Of a stretch of 64,000 nt of DNA, positions 18,568-31,900 are shown one piece after another. Below the pieces are notes generated by a model. It made no database searches. It was not told the origin of the DNA and saw nothing but the letters and a program-made list of their open reading frames with translations. The position numbers were made by a program, and so were the translations under genes. Source of the DNA: Rugalucina vietnamica (taxonomy: Eukaryota; Mollusca; Bivalvia; Lucinida; Lucinidae); NCBI GenBank assembly GCA_964017185.1, contig OZ024878.1, positions 4,154,151 to 4,218,150 of the forward strand, written 5' to 3'. Within the stretch, counting starts at the first letter, position 1, and every line of letters begins with the position of its first letter.

Positions 18568-19627
18568 GATATAAAACGATTGAAAAGTATTTTTTTGTAT
18601 TGCTCGCCTTTGAACACATCACGTAACTTGCCATCCTCCCGCTAAATCGTCTTTACACCATCGCTGCCCATTCCTGAATTGTCTCCCTTAGACCAACACC
18701 TGAAACACAAAAAACGCAATGATATCGCATCCTATACTGAGTTCCACAGCCAACGCAACTCTATGTTTTCCTCTCATCTTTTTTATTGGACAATAATGTG
18801 AAAACTTTTGTGTCCAATCATCATTAAAATGACTCGAAAATCTTTGTGCGTTATCAAATCTGAGATTTTAGTGCGCATGCGCGGGAACATGCCCCGGGGT
18901 ACAAAAATGCATTTTCGGTGCCCCGCTCGCGAGGGCTCGAAATTTTTCAAAACAATTTACAAAAATCAAAACTCGGAAGGTCGTCCAATGAGTGTATGGC
19001 AATTGCAATGTTTAAACCTGCTGCTCAACGCCAGAAATTGGCATTGATTTTCAGTACCCGAAAATTGCTTGTTTTAGGCGTTCAACGTCACTTGGTGACG
19101 TGATCGACGTCATTGCAGCTGTCAACCATATGCTTTATTTTGTGTTGGCAACCTAGCCTTATTGAATTAAGTGCATTGCTGCTATGGGAAATTCGTTTGA
19201 AGTGTGTTTCGGTGCTTTAGTTTCAGGTGGCAAGCAATTCGTCAAAATCGCTGATTTCCTTCATTTTTCAAAATGCCCCCTTCGCCAGTTATTACGCAAT
19301 TGTGGGCGAACGAAAAAAGACTGACGGTTGAATTTTACACGTCCTTTTTGAAAATGGCTGGGCTACACATATTCGGAATTTCAGATGAATTAGCTGTACC
19401 TTTAGGTCTGTTTACCGGTCTGAACAAATTCATGGCTAAATGAACGTCTAGTCCATGACAGAAACATGTAATTACCGAGAAAACATTACATGTGTGCACT
19501 ATGAACATTTGGAAATCATAACAGTTACTTCTTTATTTTCCACTCCTACTTTACTTTTTTGTAATTTGTAAAATAATAGTCTTTGGGATCTTCATCATTA
19601 CGTTTAAACTAATTTCGTTAATACGCC
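18568..19627. other. Anonymous, locally CpG-containing region with promoter-like motifs
   Basis: An NRF-1-type palindrome lies at 18872-18883 and a GACGTCA half-CRE near 19110. A 56-codon frame at 19273-19443 begins ATGCCCCCTTCG (MPPSPVITQLWANEKR...). It resembles nothing I know. No splice-supported gene can be called. Confidence 0.4.
18872..18883. promoter_or_regulatory. NRF-1-like palindromic site
   Basis: TGCGCATGCGCG matches the consensus YGCGCAYGCGCR. Such sites sit in many animal housekeeping promoters. A second one, TGCGCATGCGCA, is at 22739-22750. Function here is unproven. Confidence 0.4.
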
Positions 19628-19651
19628 AAAAAAAAAAAAAAAAAAAAAAAA
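19628..19651. repeat. A24 homopolymer
   Basis: 24 consecutive A. It could be the tail of an old retroposed sequence, but no body is recognised upstream. The next ~390 bp (19652-20039) show only an unplaced CGCTCGCTTCGCTCGCTCGG tract at 19920-19939. Confidence 0.8.
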
Positions 19652-20039
19652 TCCCTGCGTATCCTAGTAAAATGCAAATGTATGTAAACCCCTCTTTGCA
19701 GTGCACCAACTTACCGAGCAATCGGTACCGAGCAATGTTGTGTCATTTGTGAGGGTGTAACCCCCCAAATCGTACGCGGGATTCAGACCCTTCTTAAACG
19801 GTATTCAGGACGCAGAGGGCTGGTACTCGGGATTCAACAATTACAGCAAATCGTACGCGTATTCACAAATTTTTTTAGGAATGTTCTCTAACCCATTTTA
19901 TGGTTAAATATTTTTTCCTCGCTCGCTTCGCTCGCTCGGTACTTCAAATATTATAAATGACATAAATGTACTTTGCAATCAGGACCGAAGTATTAGGCAG
20001 CCATCCAATCCATGAAAAAAATCTTTAGATGGCAAAATG

Positions 20040-21700
20040 GGGTAGAAGCTGGCATCCATGCTGATATTGTTCCTAGACATGTACTATGACATATAGGGGT
20101 GGATGCCAAGTCTGTAAATGGCCCTGGGTCTCAGAATTAGGTCAAAGGTCAACTGGGTGCAAAATAACAAGAAAATGTATGAAAACTCTTTTCAGTGTCA
20201 TTCCTTTGCTGTATTTTCCACAAATATTCACCGAAACTAGATTATATACACTTATTATGCGTGTGGCATTTATAGCATAACAAATGAGAGTGCTAAGCAT
20301 ATGTCCTAGCAAGGTTAAAGGTCATTTGAGTGCACAATTACGAAGATATTCGTAAAATTCCCCGAGAGCTAATTTGACCTACCTTGCACCCCATGACAAT
20401 TTTTTATGGGTGCCAAATCGTTCATTGGGACCCCAGAAATGCAAAGAAGTTTTGTCCTCAAAGATAAAGTCTTTTTGCACTATTAAAAATGCATGGTTTC
20501 CATGGCAACCGTCGACATGATTCTTGAGCATAGGGGTGGGCATACAAAAATAGTCATATCTCCGCTGTTACTTGTCCTAGACCACTGAGCCTGGTCTTGT
20601 TTTAAAGCTTAGACATTGCCCTTTCATCCAATGGTAAGTAATACTAGTGATCTAATTTGCATATTCATGAATTTTAATGAAAACATTAAAAATGACAGAA
20701 AAATCGCTAAAAATCTATAAATAAACTAATTTCAGGCCCAAACGATAATTGAAATACTTTGTTATTAAACCAGTAATGCCATTTGACAAATTTATTGTTG
20801 TCATGGGCGTTAATAAAAATTATCTCATTTGCATATTCATGAATTTTAATTAAAATGTCGAAAATCGAGTAAAAACAAGGGGAAAACTATCACCATTTCC
20901 AGGTTTTTGATGGGTTATATGATCTATCTTGTATCTCTGAAACCAATTCTCATGGCTGCCAGTGTGATCAGAGGGACCGCCTTAATGCCATAAAATATTG
21001 TCCTCAACAATGAACACATTTGCATGATGTAAAATTACAGAGTTTCACCTCCACCCCAGCGTATTTCTAAAGAATAGGATGTACTCACAAAAATATTCAT
21101 ATACCAACAATAATATGCTCTAGAATACTATAATTGGTGTGATAGTGATGAATGGTCCTGGCAATTTAACCTTAATAGCTATTTTTCAAATCACTGAATT
21201 TGCTTATTGATGAAAATTAATAAAACACACAAGAAATCAGAGAAAAGCCTTGGAAAAAAATAGGGGGTATACGTACAAAATCACTTGAACCAGAGCTGTT
21301 AACAAATCCAGGATGCAGAAATAAGTATCAAATGAATGCTTTGGCAATGTACTACGACCCTAAAGTCTGATATAGAAATGATCTGATTTTCAATTTCATG
21401 AATTTTAATGAAAACGTCATAAATGGGAATGAAAAGTGGAAAAATTTAACGGGTAAACCTACAGAATGACGTGAATCTCGGCACCCAAAAGCCCTAAAAA
21501 GCTGAAAATGACATCAAATGATTGCTAGTGCAATATTATACCATCATGTACTACAATATACATGTATATATAATTTGAATTTTTGTTTAATGGATATTAA
21601 CAAAACCTTTCAAATTTAGAGGAAAATTATGTACATATTAAGGCGTTATACATAGAAAATCACATGCCTCCTATCAGAGCTCCATTTGAAGAAACACTGA
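20040..21700. repeat. Strongly decayed tandem array, ~175-190-bp period
   Basis: TTTGCATATTCATGAATTTT-type cores followed by an A-rich 'AAAACATTAAAAATGA' segment recur near 20650, 20822, 21011, 21195, 21388 and 21573 (spacings ~172-193). Upstream units are marked by GTGCAAAATAACAAGAAAAT (20157) and GTGCACAATTACGAAGATAT (20331). Unit similarity is low, so this is a relic. Confidence 0.6.
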
Positions 21701-22620
21701 ACATTATCTTTATAGAAATGTACTAGCAAAATGAGCTATCTACGCAGATGTCCAAATGTTTTTACACAGCCAGATCTTTTTTATATTGGTTAACTTTAGA
21801 TAACTGGATGTAAGGTTAGCTCGGGAGTATGGTTCAAGTTTTTTGTGTTACAAAATACCAACTCCAATGCAGGCTCTATTCTAGCCAGGCGTAAATCTTT
21901 GCATGTAGAATGTATAATTTTAGCTGTCAAATCCTTGATGTAGTGATTTCATAGGGCATACCCTGGAAAGACAAAATATGTCCTGTCTTTTTAAGACCAT
22001 CGGCAATTTGCATATGGAGGAAAGGGGCTCTGGCATTATGTATGTCAACACTGTTAAGTAAAATTGACCTTGATTACAAACAATGCAGTGCACCATACCC
22101 AGACAATGAAAGTCGGATACCACTGACAAGCATTACAGAAACCTGTCACTGAGTCGGCCAATACCACTTCCATTCTGCAATAGTAAATGTGCAACACTAC
22201 CTCATATAACCACGAAATATTGTGAGGCCCAAAGTAGAATACTCTCCTACAGTACAAGTGAACACACAAACATTGAACCAACAACATTAACTTGTTCACA
22301 AACCTAACATCCCAAATACTACAAAACTAAGCCCAAAAGTTTTTGTACATAGTTACTAGAAGATGCAAGTCTTATCTTTAGCATACACACCCACCCCTGC
22401 TGTACCCCACCTGTCTCTAATTGTAATCATAGGCAAAAGTTGACCTGTTACATTAGGTGATCAACCAAATAGATCAGAGAATGTCCAGTCGAATACGATA
22501 TCGAAAGATGTACACAGAGGAAAGTAGAGATTCGTTGACGGATCTAAAATGGGGGCGGAATATATTATGCAGTGGTCTCAGACAGAATGCACATTTGTAC
22601 TGGTTTGCTGTACAAGTTGG
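21701..22620. other. Anonymous spacer
   Basis: No gene, repeat family or RNA recognised. Confidence 0.5.
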
Positions 22621-22639
22621 CTTTACAGATGTATGTGAA

Positions 22640-22752
22640 GTAAGCAGTAGCAGTAGCAGTAGGCAGTATACTGCTGTACTGCTAGCAGTTGGCAGTATAC
22701 TGCTGTCTCTACTGCTAGCAGTTGGCAGTATGCACACATGCGCATGCGCACA
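22640..22752. repeat. GCAGTA / CTGCTAGCAGTTGG short tandem repeats
   Basis: AGCAGT iterations (22644-22660) lead into two ~38-bp units containing GGCAGTATACTGCTGT and CTGCTAGCAGTTGGCAGTAT, themselves palindromic. The block ends in the NRF-1-like palindrome at 22739. Confidence 0.75.
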
Positions 22753-22809
22753 TAATCACCAGTAAACGATTAGGATGTCGACTGAAATTAACGTTTTATT
22801 ATTACAAAT

Positions 22810-23060
22810 AAAAAAGTACAAGTATATAGGCAATGATCAGGAAATGACACAATCAGAAAGAAATTCCCACTCCATAAACCGAGGGGTGGGGAAAACAAAA
22901 TGGCATTTAGGTGCTTGTGTACTTATACCAATACCAAGAAAACATATAGTAAGCCAAGTGAGCAGCTATTCCCCTATTCTCCACTCAGTTACCTGAGCTG
23001 AACTAAAATATGAAAACCTACATACATGTAAGGCTAAACAACACAAAAAATAAGTACAAA
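22810..23060. repeat. Family B dispersed repeat, copy 3
   Basis: AAAAAAGTACAAGTATATAG, AATCAGAAAGAAATTCCCAC, ATAAACCGAGGGGTGGGG, CTCAGTTACCTGAGCTGAAC and AAAATATGAAAACCTACATA align with copy 1. The 3' part is lost or diverged. Confidence 0.7.
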
Positions 23061-23189
23061 TAGGAATAGAGAGATGAGGAATCCATTAATCCCAGCATAC
23101 ACGCAGACACCAGTAAGGGCAGCGCATAACAGTACAACCCATTGTTTTTCAACAATGTAGCTTTCCGTCTACTAGTTTTAATCGAGGAA

Positions 23190-23480
23190 GCGAGGTAGCC
23201 GGCGGCGAGGAAAATTTGTCCGTCCGAACACGCTTCCCTTCGTGTCATTTGCAGGAATGACATGCTACAGTGTGCCGTCCTTCGGATCGGGATGTTAACT
23301 GGAAGTCCCCTGTGCATGGACAGTCACCCCCTGTGCAGGTTAAAGATCCCTCCACAGGTTCTATCTATCCTAATGCATGTAGGCTCATCCTGCAAACACA
23401 CCGGAGTGTACAATGTACACCTCCCAAGAATAATCAGAAATTGATTGATGGAAGAAACAAGAAAACAAAACAAACTAACA
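23190..23480 (+). mobile_element. SINE-like element, conserved 'GTGCCGTCCTTCGGAT' core and A-rich tail
   Basis: AGTGTGCCGTCCTTCGGATC followed by GTTAACTGGAAGTCCCCTGT is a motif block shared by many invertebrate and fish SINE/LINE 3' regions (CCGTCCTTCGGATGRGACGT-type). An A-rich tail (GAAACAAGAAAACAAAACAA) ends near 23478. Boundaries and target duplication are unresolved. Confidence 0.55.
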
Positions 23481-25920
23481 TATAATAATAGTTTCGGATT
23501 AACTTTTTTAGCCTTTAGGGTAACGAATGAATGCAAAATAAATATGGACACGCCTTGATAGATTTATTTGTGTTTGCATGATAGGGATAGTTACGGATAA
23601 CTTACGGATATAAAAATGCTGTAAAATAAGTTTGCGTCAACCGATTGATATGAAAATTTGTCCGAATAAACATTGATCGTTTGAAATTAAATGCCATTGT
23701 CATTTTAAAACAATGACGTGAGACGTTCTTGCACGAGACAGCGTCATGACGTCACTTCATGTGATCAGGCGCACCTGTACCCCATGGGTTGACTTTTTTT
23801 AGTGTATTTGGGTGTTAGAAAAGTTGGTCTACAATTTTAAATGAAAAATAATTTTCTAACATTAATTGACCATTTTTTCGAAAACATACGGCATTGTGTT
23901 GCTTTATTTGTCGAAGACATCCCAGATCATTTTTACCTGCATCCGGGTTTTTCCCATATGGGAGATGAAAAAGGCAACAAACAGTATCTCTTTAAAAAGT
24001 ACTTTAAGATTATGTTTTTTTTTTTATACAAGCCACCATTGGTCCTTATTGTTATTCATTTTAATCACTTTTTGTGTGACGAAAGCTTTTGCAAAGAAAA
24101 ATTAATATCTAAAATCTGCGGATTTTGAAATTTTATGATGCATGCAGGCCATCGTAGATAAGATGCGTTCGGATTTTCTCCATTAAATATAGGCGTGTTC
24201 AGTTCAAAGGCTCTGCTCAACAGAACGAGTCGTTTCGGTCCAGCGACTCTTAAGGACTCTCGCCGTAAGGACATTTGAAAAGCATTTCCTCTCAGTCATG
24301 TTATTCGTCATGCAATTCGTCAAATTATTTGAGCCCCGCCCCAAAATACTAAAATACTTTACCCGAATATATCCCTGAATTATTAAAAACATGCTATAAA
24401 TCATAGCAAAACCTTCGTTTTTGTAACTATCCATTCTAATGTCATTTCCACATGCAAAGAATGCGCCTTAAATATATACATGTAGTCTCACCAAGGGTTT
24501 CGGAGTGAAGGACCGTTTATTTCCAGGGAGCTGAGGAGAATGATAACGTATTTCATTTGTGCTGGAGAATGAGCATAACGTTTTGGATTATACGGAGCAG
24601 GGACCAGAAAGCTCAGGACTATTTTAAGGAGCCGATGAAAAGGGTCATTTCTCCTATCAGGCAGCAAGGAACTAAAATATGTCCTGGTAGGTCTCAAATA
24701 GTCATCAATGGTTCGATTTAGATAGAAATATACTATGTAAAATAAATTTAGCAATTTTTGATGTTACATTTATTTTGTATCACCTCAGAGCAATTTTGGA
24801 CATTTCTTTAATTTAGATGACAAGAACAGTGTCTTAGGCATATGATACGATGAATTTAAAAACGCCATCCTTTAAAGAGGCTTCTGGAACAACCAAGAAA
24901 TACAGAAAGGGTGTGGATGCAAAATTGTCAACCATTGAACACAATGCAAACAGCTGACTTTTGTTTAGTCCATTAGGCCCATCCTTTTCAACCCCTCTTT
25001 ATGAACGCTGTTGATTATGTGACAAGTGAGATTGGAATTTTTCGGTACAAACTTTACCTGCCAAAAACGACGTCAACGCGCCGTCAATAGGTCGAAATTG
25101 CCTTAATTTCGGGTAACTTGGTTTCCATTGATTTTATAAAACCCAAATAAGACAAACAAAGCACAATGCAGCCAATAGCAAGGTCAGTCACACTTGAAAG
25201 ATTCGGAGCCATAACGCGTCATGCTAGTGAGATAACGCTGACGTTAAACTCTTTATTTAAGCTCACGTTAAAAAGCCAAGATAAGGAATTTGGCAAACTC
25301 TCTTTATTTTAACATATCGGTATGCAACAGACATTAAAACTCATTGCCGATTTTCGGGAAATTCCAATTAGAAATGTAACTGTAAGGCGATAACGTAGGA
25401 GCAAAAGAAAAAACGTCGAATTCAAAAACTTACGATCTTAATTTCTCGGCGATAAAATTTTGTTTCCAAACGTTTTAAATGTTTTCGTTTGTTTTGATGA
25501 CTAAAGAGTTGCTTAAGCATGATTTTGGTTTCCCACTTTAAGCAGACCTGCAAGTTTTGATCATGTGTCTAAAATTGTAACGTTTCGTCAGTATTGCCGT
25601 AAGGTTTGATTTTTTCGAAATGTTTCACTTGGAAGCTCTTGCCGAAAGGGTACCACTTACGCCCATATTCCAAAATATGACTTTAATTTATCATGTGCAT
25701 GGACTAGCGAATGTTAAGAAAATTGCTAAATTTAATTTGCCTAGTATATAAAACATGTATCGTTGAACAAAGTAAAATATAGCGTTGTCAAATAAAGGGC
25801 AGCGTTTTCTTCGAAGTGGCCATCCTCGATTTTACAAATTCAAAAACTCAAATATAAATACATACTGCACTCAACAGGGGAAAGTTTATTTTACAAAATT
25901 TTGATACAAAATCAAAAAAA
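23481..25920. other. Single-copy-looking spacer before the satellite
   Basis: A CRE-like TGACGTCA is at 23747-23754. Open frames of 60-95 codons (for example 23841-24128, + strand) resemble no known protein and have no exon-like context. I see no repeats. This is the left border of the satellite domain. Confidence 0.5.
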
Positions 25921-28900
25921 GGCCATTTTCAGATAGCTTTGAAACTATGGGCCATTTTCAAGTTAGCAGTACGTATAGTCAGAGAGTTTTGAAACTAATG
26001 AAATAGTACGTATAGTCAGAGAGTTTTGAAACTAATGAAATTTGGGTCAAACTTAGGACTGGTCAGGACCTTGAAACTGGGCAAGTTTAAAGAAAATCGT
26101 TCGCTCAGTTTTCGAGATATCGAAGTTCGAAATAGCCGACCCCATACCCAATATGGGCAGTATGGGCCATTTTCAAGTTAGCAGTACGTATAGCACAGAG
26201 TTTTGAAACTAATGAAATTTGGGTCAAACTTAGGACTGGTCAGGACCTTGAAACTGGGCAAGTTTAAAGAAAATCGTTCGCTCAGTTTTCGAGATATCGA
26301 AGTTCGAAATAGCCGACCCCATACCCAGTATGGGCAGTATGGGCCATTTTCAAGTTAGCAGTACGTATAGCACAGAGTTTTGAAACTAATGAAATTTGGG
26401 TCAAACTTAGGACTGGTCAGGACCTTGAAACTGGGCAAGTTTAAAGAAAATCGTTCGCTCAGTTTTCGAGATATCGAAGTTCGAAATAGCCGACCCCATA
26501 CCCAATATGGGCAGTATGGGCCATTTTCAAGTTAGCAGTACGTATAGCACAGAGTTTTGAAACTAATGAAATTTGGGTCAAACTTAGGACTGGTCAGGAC
26601 CTTGAAACTGGGCAAGTTTAAAGAAAATCGTTCGCTCAGTTTTCGAGATATCGAAGTTCGAAATAGCCGACCCCATACCCAATATGGGCAGTATGGGCCA
26701 TTTTCAAGTTAGCAGTACGTATAGCACAGAGTTTTGAAACTAATGAAATTTGGGTCAAACTTAGGACTGGTCAGGACCTTGAAACTGGGCAAGTTTAAAG
26801 AAAATCGTTCGCTCAGTTTTCGAGATATCGAAGTTCGAAATAGCCGACCCCATACCCAGTATGGGCAGTATGGGCCATTTTCAAGTTAGCAGTACGTATA
26901 GCACAGAGTTTTGAAACTAATGAAATTTGGGTCAAACTTAGGACTGGTCAGGACCTTGAAACTGGGCAAGTTTAAAGAAAATCGTTCGCTCAGTTTTCGA
27001 GATATCGAAGTTCGAAATAGCCGACCCCATACCCAATATGGGCAGTATGGGCCATTTTCAAGTTAGCAGTACGTATAGCACAGAGTTTTGAAACTAATGA
27101 AATTTGGGTCAAACTTAGGACTGGTCAGGACCTTGAAACTGGGCAAGTTTAAAGAAAATCGTTCGCTCAGTTTTCGAGATATCGAAGTTCGAAATAGCCG
27201 ACCCCATACCCAATATGGGCAGTATGGGCCATTTTCAAGTTAGCAGTACGTATAGCACAGAGTTTTGAAACTAATGAAATTTGGGTCAAACTTAGGACTG
27301 GTCAGGACCTTGAAACTGGGCAAGTTTAAAGAAAATCGTTCGCTCAGTTTTCGAGATATCGAAGTTCGAAATAGCCGACCCCATACCCAGTATGGGCAGT
27401 ATGGGCCATTTTCAAGTTAGCAGTACGTATAGCACAGAGTTTTGAAACTAATGAAATTTGGGTCAAACTTAGGACTGGTCAGGACCTTGAAACAGGGCAA
27501 GTTTAAAGAAAATCGTTCGCTCAGTTTTCGAGATATCGAAGTTCGAAATAGCCGACCCCATACCCAATATGGGCAGTATGGGCCATTTTCAAGTTAGCAG
27601 TACGTATAGCACAGAGTTTTGAAACTAATGAAATTTGGGTCAAACTTAGGACTGGTCAGGACCTTGAAACAGGGCAAGTTTAAAGAAAATCGTTCGCTCA
27701 GTTTTCGAGATATCGAAGTTCGAAATAGCCGACCCCATACCCATTATGGGCAGTATGGGCCATTTTCAAGTTAGCAGTACGTATAGCACAGAGTTTTGAA
27801 ACTAATGAAATTTGGGTCAAACTTAGGACTGGTCAGGACCTTGAAACAGGGCAAGTTTAAAGAAAATCGTTCGCTCAGTTTTCGAGATATCGAAGTTCGA
27901 AATAGCCGACCCCATACCCAATATGGGCAGTATGGGCCATTTTCAAGTTAGCAGTACGTATAGCACAGAGTTTTGAAACTAATGAAATTTGGGTCAAACT
28001 TAGGACTGGTCAGGACCTTGAAACAGGGCAAGTTTAAAGAAAATCGTTCGCTCAGTTTTCGAGATATCGAAGTTCGAAATAGCCGACCCCATACCCAATA
28101 TGGGCAGTATGGGCCATTTTCAAGTTAGCAGTACGTATAGCAGAGAGTTTTGAAACTAATGAAATTTGGGTCAAACTTAGGACTGGTCAGGACCTTGAAA
28201 CAGGGCAAGTTTAAAGAAAATCGTTCGCTCAGTTTTCGAGATATCGAAGTTCGAAATAGCCGACCCCATACCCAATATGGGCAGTATGGGCCATTTTCAA
28301 GTTAGCAGTACGTATAGCACAGAGTTTTGAAGCTAATGAAATTTGGGTCAAACTTAGGACTGGTCAGGACCTTGAAACTGGGCAAGTTTAAAGAAAATCG
28401 TTCGCTCAGTTTTCGAGATATCGAAGTTCGAAATAGCCGACCCCATACCCAATATGGGCAGTATGGGCCATTTTCAAGTTAGCAGTACGTATAGCACAGA
28501 GTTTTGAAACTAATGAAATTTGGGTCAAACTTAGGACTGGTCAGGACCTTGAAACTGGGCAAGTTTAAAGAAAATCGTTCGCTCAGTTTTCGAGATATCG
28601 AAGTTCGAAATAGCCGACCCCATACCCAATATGGGCAGTATGGGCCATTTTCAAGTTAGCAGTACGTATAGCACAGAGTTTTGAAACTAATGAAATTTGG
28701 GTCAAACTTAGGACTGGTCAGGACCTTGAAACTGGGCAAGTTTAAAGAAAATCGTTCGCTCAGTTTTCGAGATATCGAAGTTCGAAATAGCCGACCCCAT
28801 ACCCAATATGGGCAGTATGGGCCATTTTCAAGTTAGCAGTACGTATAGCACAGAGTTTTGAAACTAATGAAATTTGGGTCAAACTTAGGACTGGTCAGGA

Positions 28901-31900
28901 CCTTGAAACTGGGCAAGTTTAAAGAAAATCGTTCGCTCAGTTTTCGAGATATCGAAGTTCGAAATAGCCGACCCCATACCCAATATGGGCAGTATGGGCC
29001 ATTTTCAAGTTAGCAGTACGTATAGCACAGAGTTTTGAAACTAATGAAATTTGGGTCAAACTTAGGACTGGTCAGGACCTTGAAACTGGGCAAGTTTAAA
29101 GAAAATCGTTCGCTCAGTTTTCGAGATATCGAAGTTCGAAATAGCCGACCCCATACCCAATATGGGCAGTATGGGCCATTTTCAAGTTAGCAGTACGTAT
29201 AGCACAGAGTTTTGAAACTAATGAAATTTGGGTCAAACTTAGGACTGGTCAGGACCTTGAAACTGGGCAAGTTTAAAGAAAATCGTTCGCTCAGTTTTCG
29301 AGATATCGAAGTTCGAAATAGCCGACCCCATACCCAATATGGGCAGTATGGGCCATTTTCAAGTTAGCAGTACGTATAGCACAGAGTTTTGAAACTAATG
29401 AAATTTAGGTCAAACTTAGGACTGGTCAGGACCTTGAAACTGGGCAAGTTTAAAGAAAATCGTTCGCTCAGTTTTCGAGATATCGAAGTTCGAAATAGCC
29501 GACCCCATACCCAATATGGGCAGTATGGGCCATTTTCAAGTTAGCAGTACGTATAGCAGAGAGTTTTGAAACTAATGAAATTTGGGTCAAACTTAGGACT
29601 GGTCAGGACCTTGAAACAGGGCAAGTTTAAAGAAAATCGTTCGCTCAGTTTTCGAGATATCGAAGTTCGAAATAGCCGACCCCATACCCAATATGGGCAG
29701 TATGGGCCATTTTCAAGTTAGCAGTACGTATAGCAGAGAGTTTTGAAACTAATGAAATTTGGGTCAAACTTAGGACTGGTCAGGACCTTGAAACTGGGCA
29801 AGTTTAAAGAAAATCGTTCGCTCAGTTTTCGAGATATCGAAGTTCGAAATAGCCGACCCCATACCCAATATGGGCAGTATGGGCCATTTTCAAGTTAGCA
29901 GTACGTATAGCACAGAGTTTTGAAACTAATGAAATTTGGGTCAAACTTAGGACTGGTCAGGACCTTGAAACTGGGCAAGTTTAAAGAAAATCGTTCGCTC
30001 AGTTTTCGAGATATCGAAGTTCGAAATAGCCGACCCCATACCCAATATGGGCAGTATGGGCCATTTTCAAGTTAGCAGTACGTATAGCACAGAGTTTTGA
30101 AACTAATGAAATTTGGGTCAAACTTAGGACTGGTCAGGACCTTGAAACTGGGCAAGTTTAAAGAAAATCGTTCGCTCAGTTTTCGAGATATCGAAGTTCG
30201 AAATAGCCGACCCCATACCCAGTATGGGCAGTATGGGCCATTTTCAAGTTAGCAGTACGTATAGCACAGAGTTTTGAAACTAATGAAATTTGGGTCAAAC
30301 TTAGGACTGGTCAGGACCTTGAAACTGGGCAAGTTTAAAGAAAATCGTTCGCTCAGTTTTCGAGATATCGAAGTTCGAAATAGACGACCCCATACCCAAT
30401 ATGGGCAGTATGGGCCATTTTCAAGTTAGCAGTACGTATAGCACAGAGTTTTGAAACTAATGAAATTTGGGTCAAACTTAGGACTGGTCAGGACCTTGAA
30501 ACTGGGCAAGTTTAAAGAAAATCGTTCGCTCAGTTTTCGAGATATCGAAGTTCGAAATAGCCGACCCCATACCCAATATGGGCAGTATGGGCCATTTTCA
30601 AGTTAGCAGTACGTATAGCACAGAGTTTTGAAACTAATGAAATTTGGGTCAAACTTAGGACTGGTCAGGACCTTGAAACTGGGCAAGTTTAAAGAAAATC
30701 GTTCGCTCAGTTTTCGAGATATCGAAGTTCGAAATAGCCGACCCCATACCCAGTATGGGCAGTATGGGCCATTTTCAAGTTAGCAGTACGTATAGCACAG
30801 AGTTTTGAAACTAATGAAATTTGGGTCAAACTTAGGACTGGTCAGGACCTTGAAACTGGGCAAGTTTAAAGAAAATCGTTCGCTCAGTTTTCGAGATATC
30901 GAAGTTCGAAATAGCCGACCCCATACCCAATATGGGCAGTATGGGCCATTTTCAAGTTAGCAGTACGTATAGCACAGAGTTTTGAAACTAATGAAATTTG
31001 GGTCAAACTTAGGACTGGTCAGGACCTTGAAACTGGGCAAGTTTAAAGAAAATCGTTCGCTCAGTTTTCGAGATATCGAAGTTCGAAATAGCCGACCCCA
31101 TACCCAATATGGGCAGTATGGGCCATTTTCAAGTTAGCAGTACGTATAGCACAGAGTTTTGAAACTAATGAAATTTGGGTCAAACTTAGGACTGGTCAGG
31201 ACCTTGAAACTGGGCAAGTTTAAAGAAAATCGTTCGCTCAGTTTTTGAGATATCGAAGTTCGAAATAGCCGACCCCATACCCAATATGGGCAGTATGGGC
31301 CATTTTCAAGTTAGCAGTACGTATAGCACAGAGTTTTGAAACTAATGAAATTTGGGTCAAACTTAGGACTGGTCAGGACCTTGAAACTGGGCAAGTTTAA
31401 AGAAAATCGTTCGCTCAGTTTTCGAGATATCGAAGTTCGAAATAGCCGACCCCATACCCAATATGGGCAGTATGGGCCATTTTCAAGTTAGCAGTACGTA
31501 TAGCACAGAGTTTTGAAACTAATGAAATTTGGGTCAAACTTAGGACTGGTCAGGACCTTGAAACTGGGCAAGTTTAAAGAAAATCGTTCGCTCAGTTTTC
31601 GAGATATCGAAGTTCGAAATAGCCGACCCCATACCCAATATGGGCAGTATGGGCCATTTTCAAGTTAGCAGTACGTATAGCACAGAGTTTTGAAACTAAT
31701 GAAATTTGGGTCAAACTTAGGACTGGTCAGGACCTTGAAACTGGGCAAGTTTAAAGAAAATCGTTCGCTCAGTTTTCGAGATATCGAAGTTCGAAATAGC
31801 CGACCCCATACCCAGTATGGGCAGTATGGGCCATTTTCAAGTTAGCAGTACGTATAGCACAGAGTTTTGAAACTAATGAAATTTGGGTCAAACTTAGGAC

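Noticed and set aside
23841-24128. 95-codon frame MKNNFLTLIDHFFENIRHCV...
   Set aside because: No family resemblance, no splice or promoter context, AT-rich composition. It is mentioned only as an open frame.
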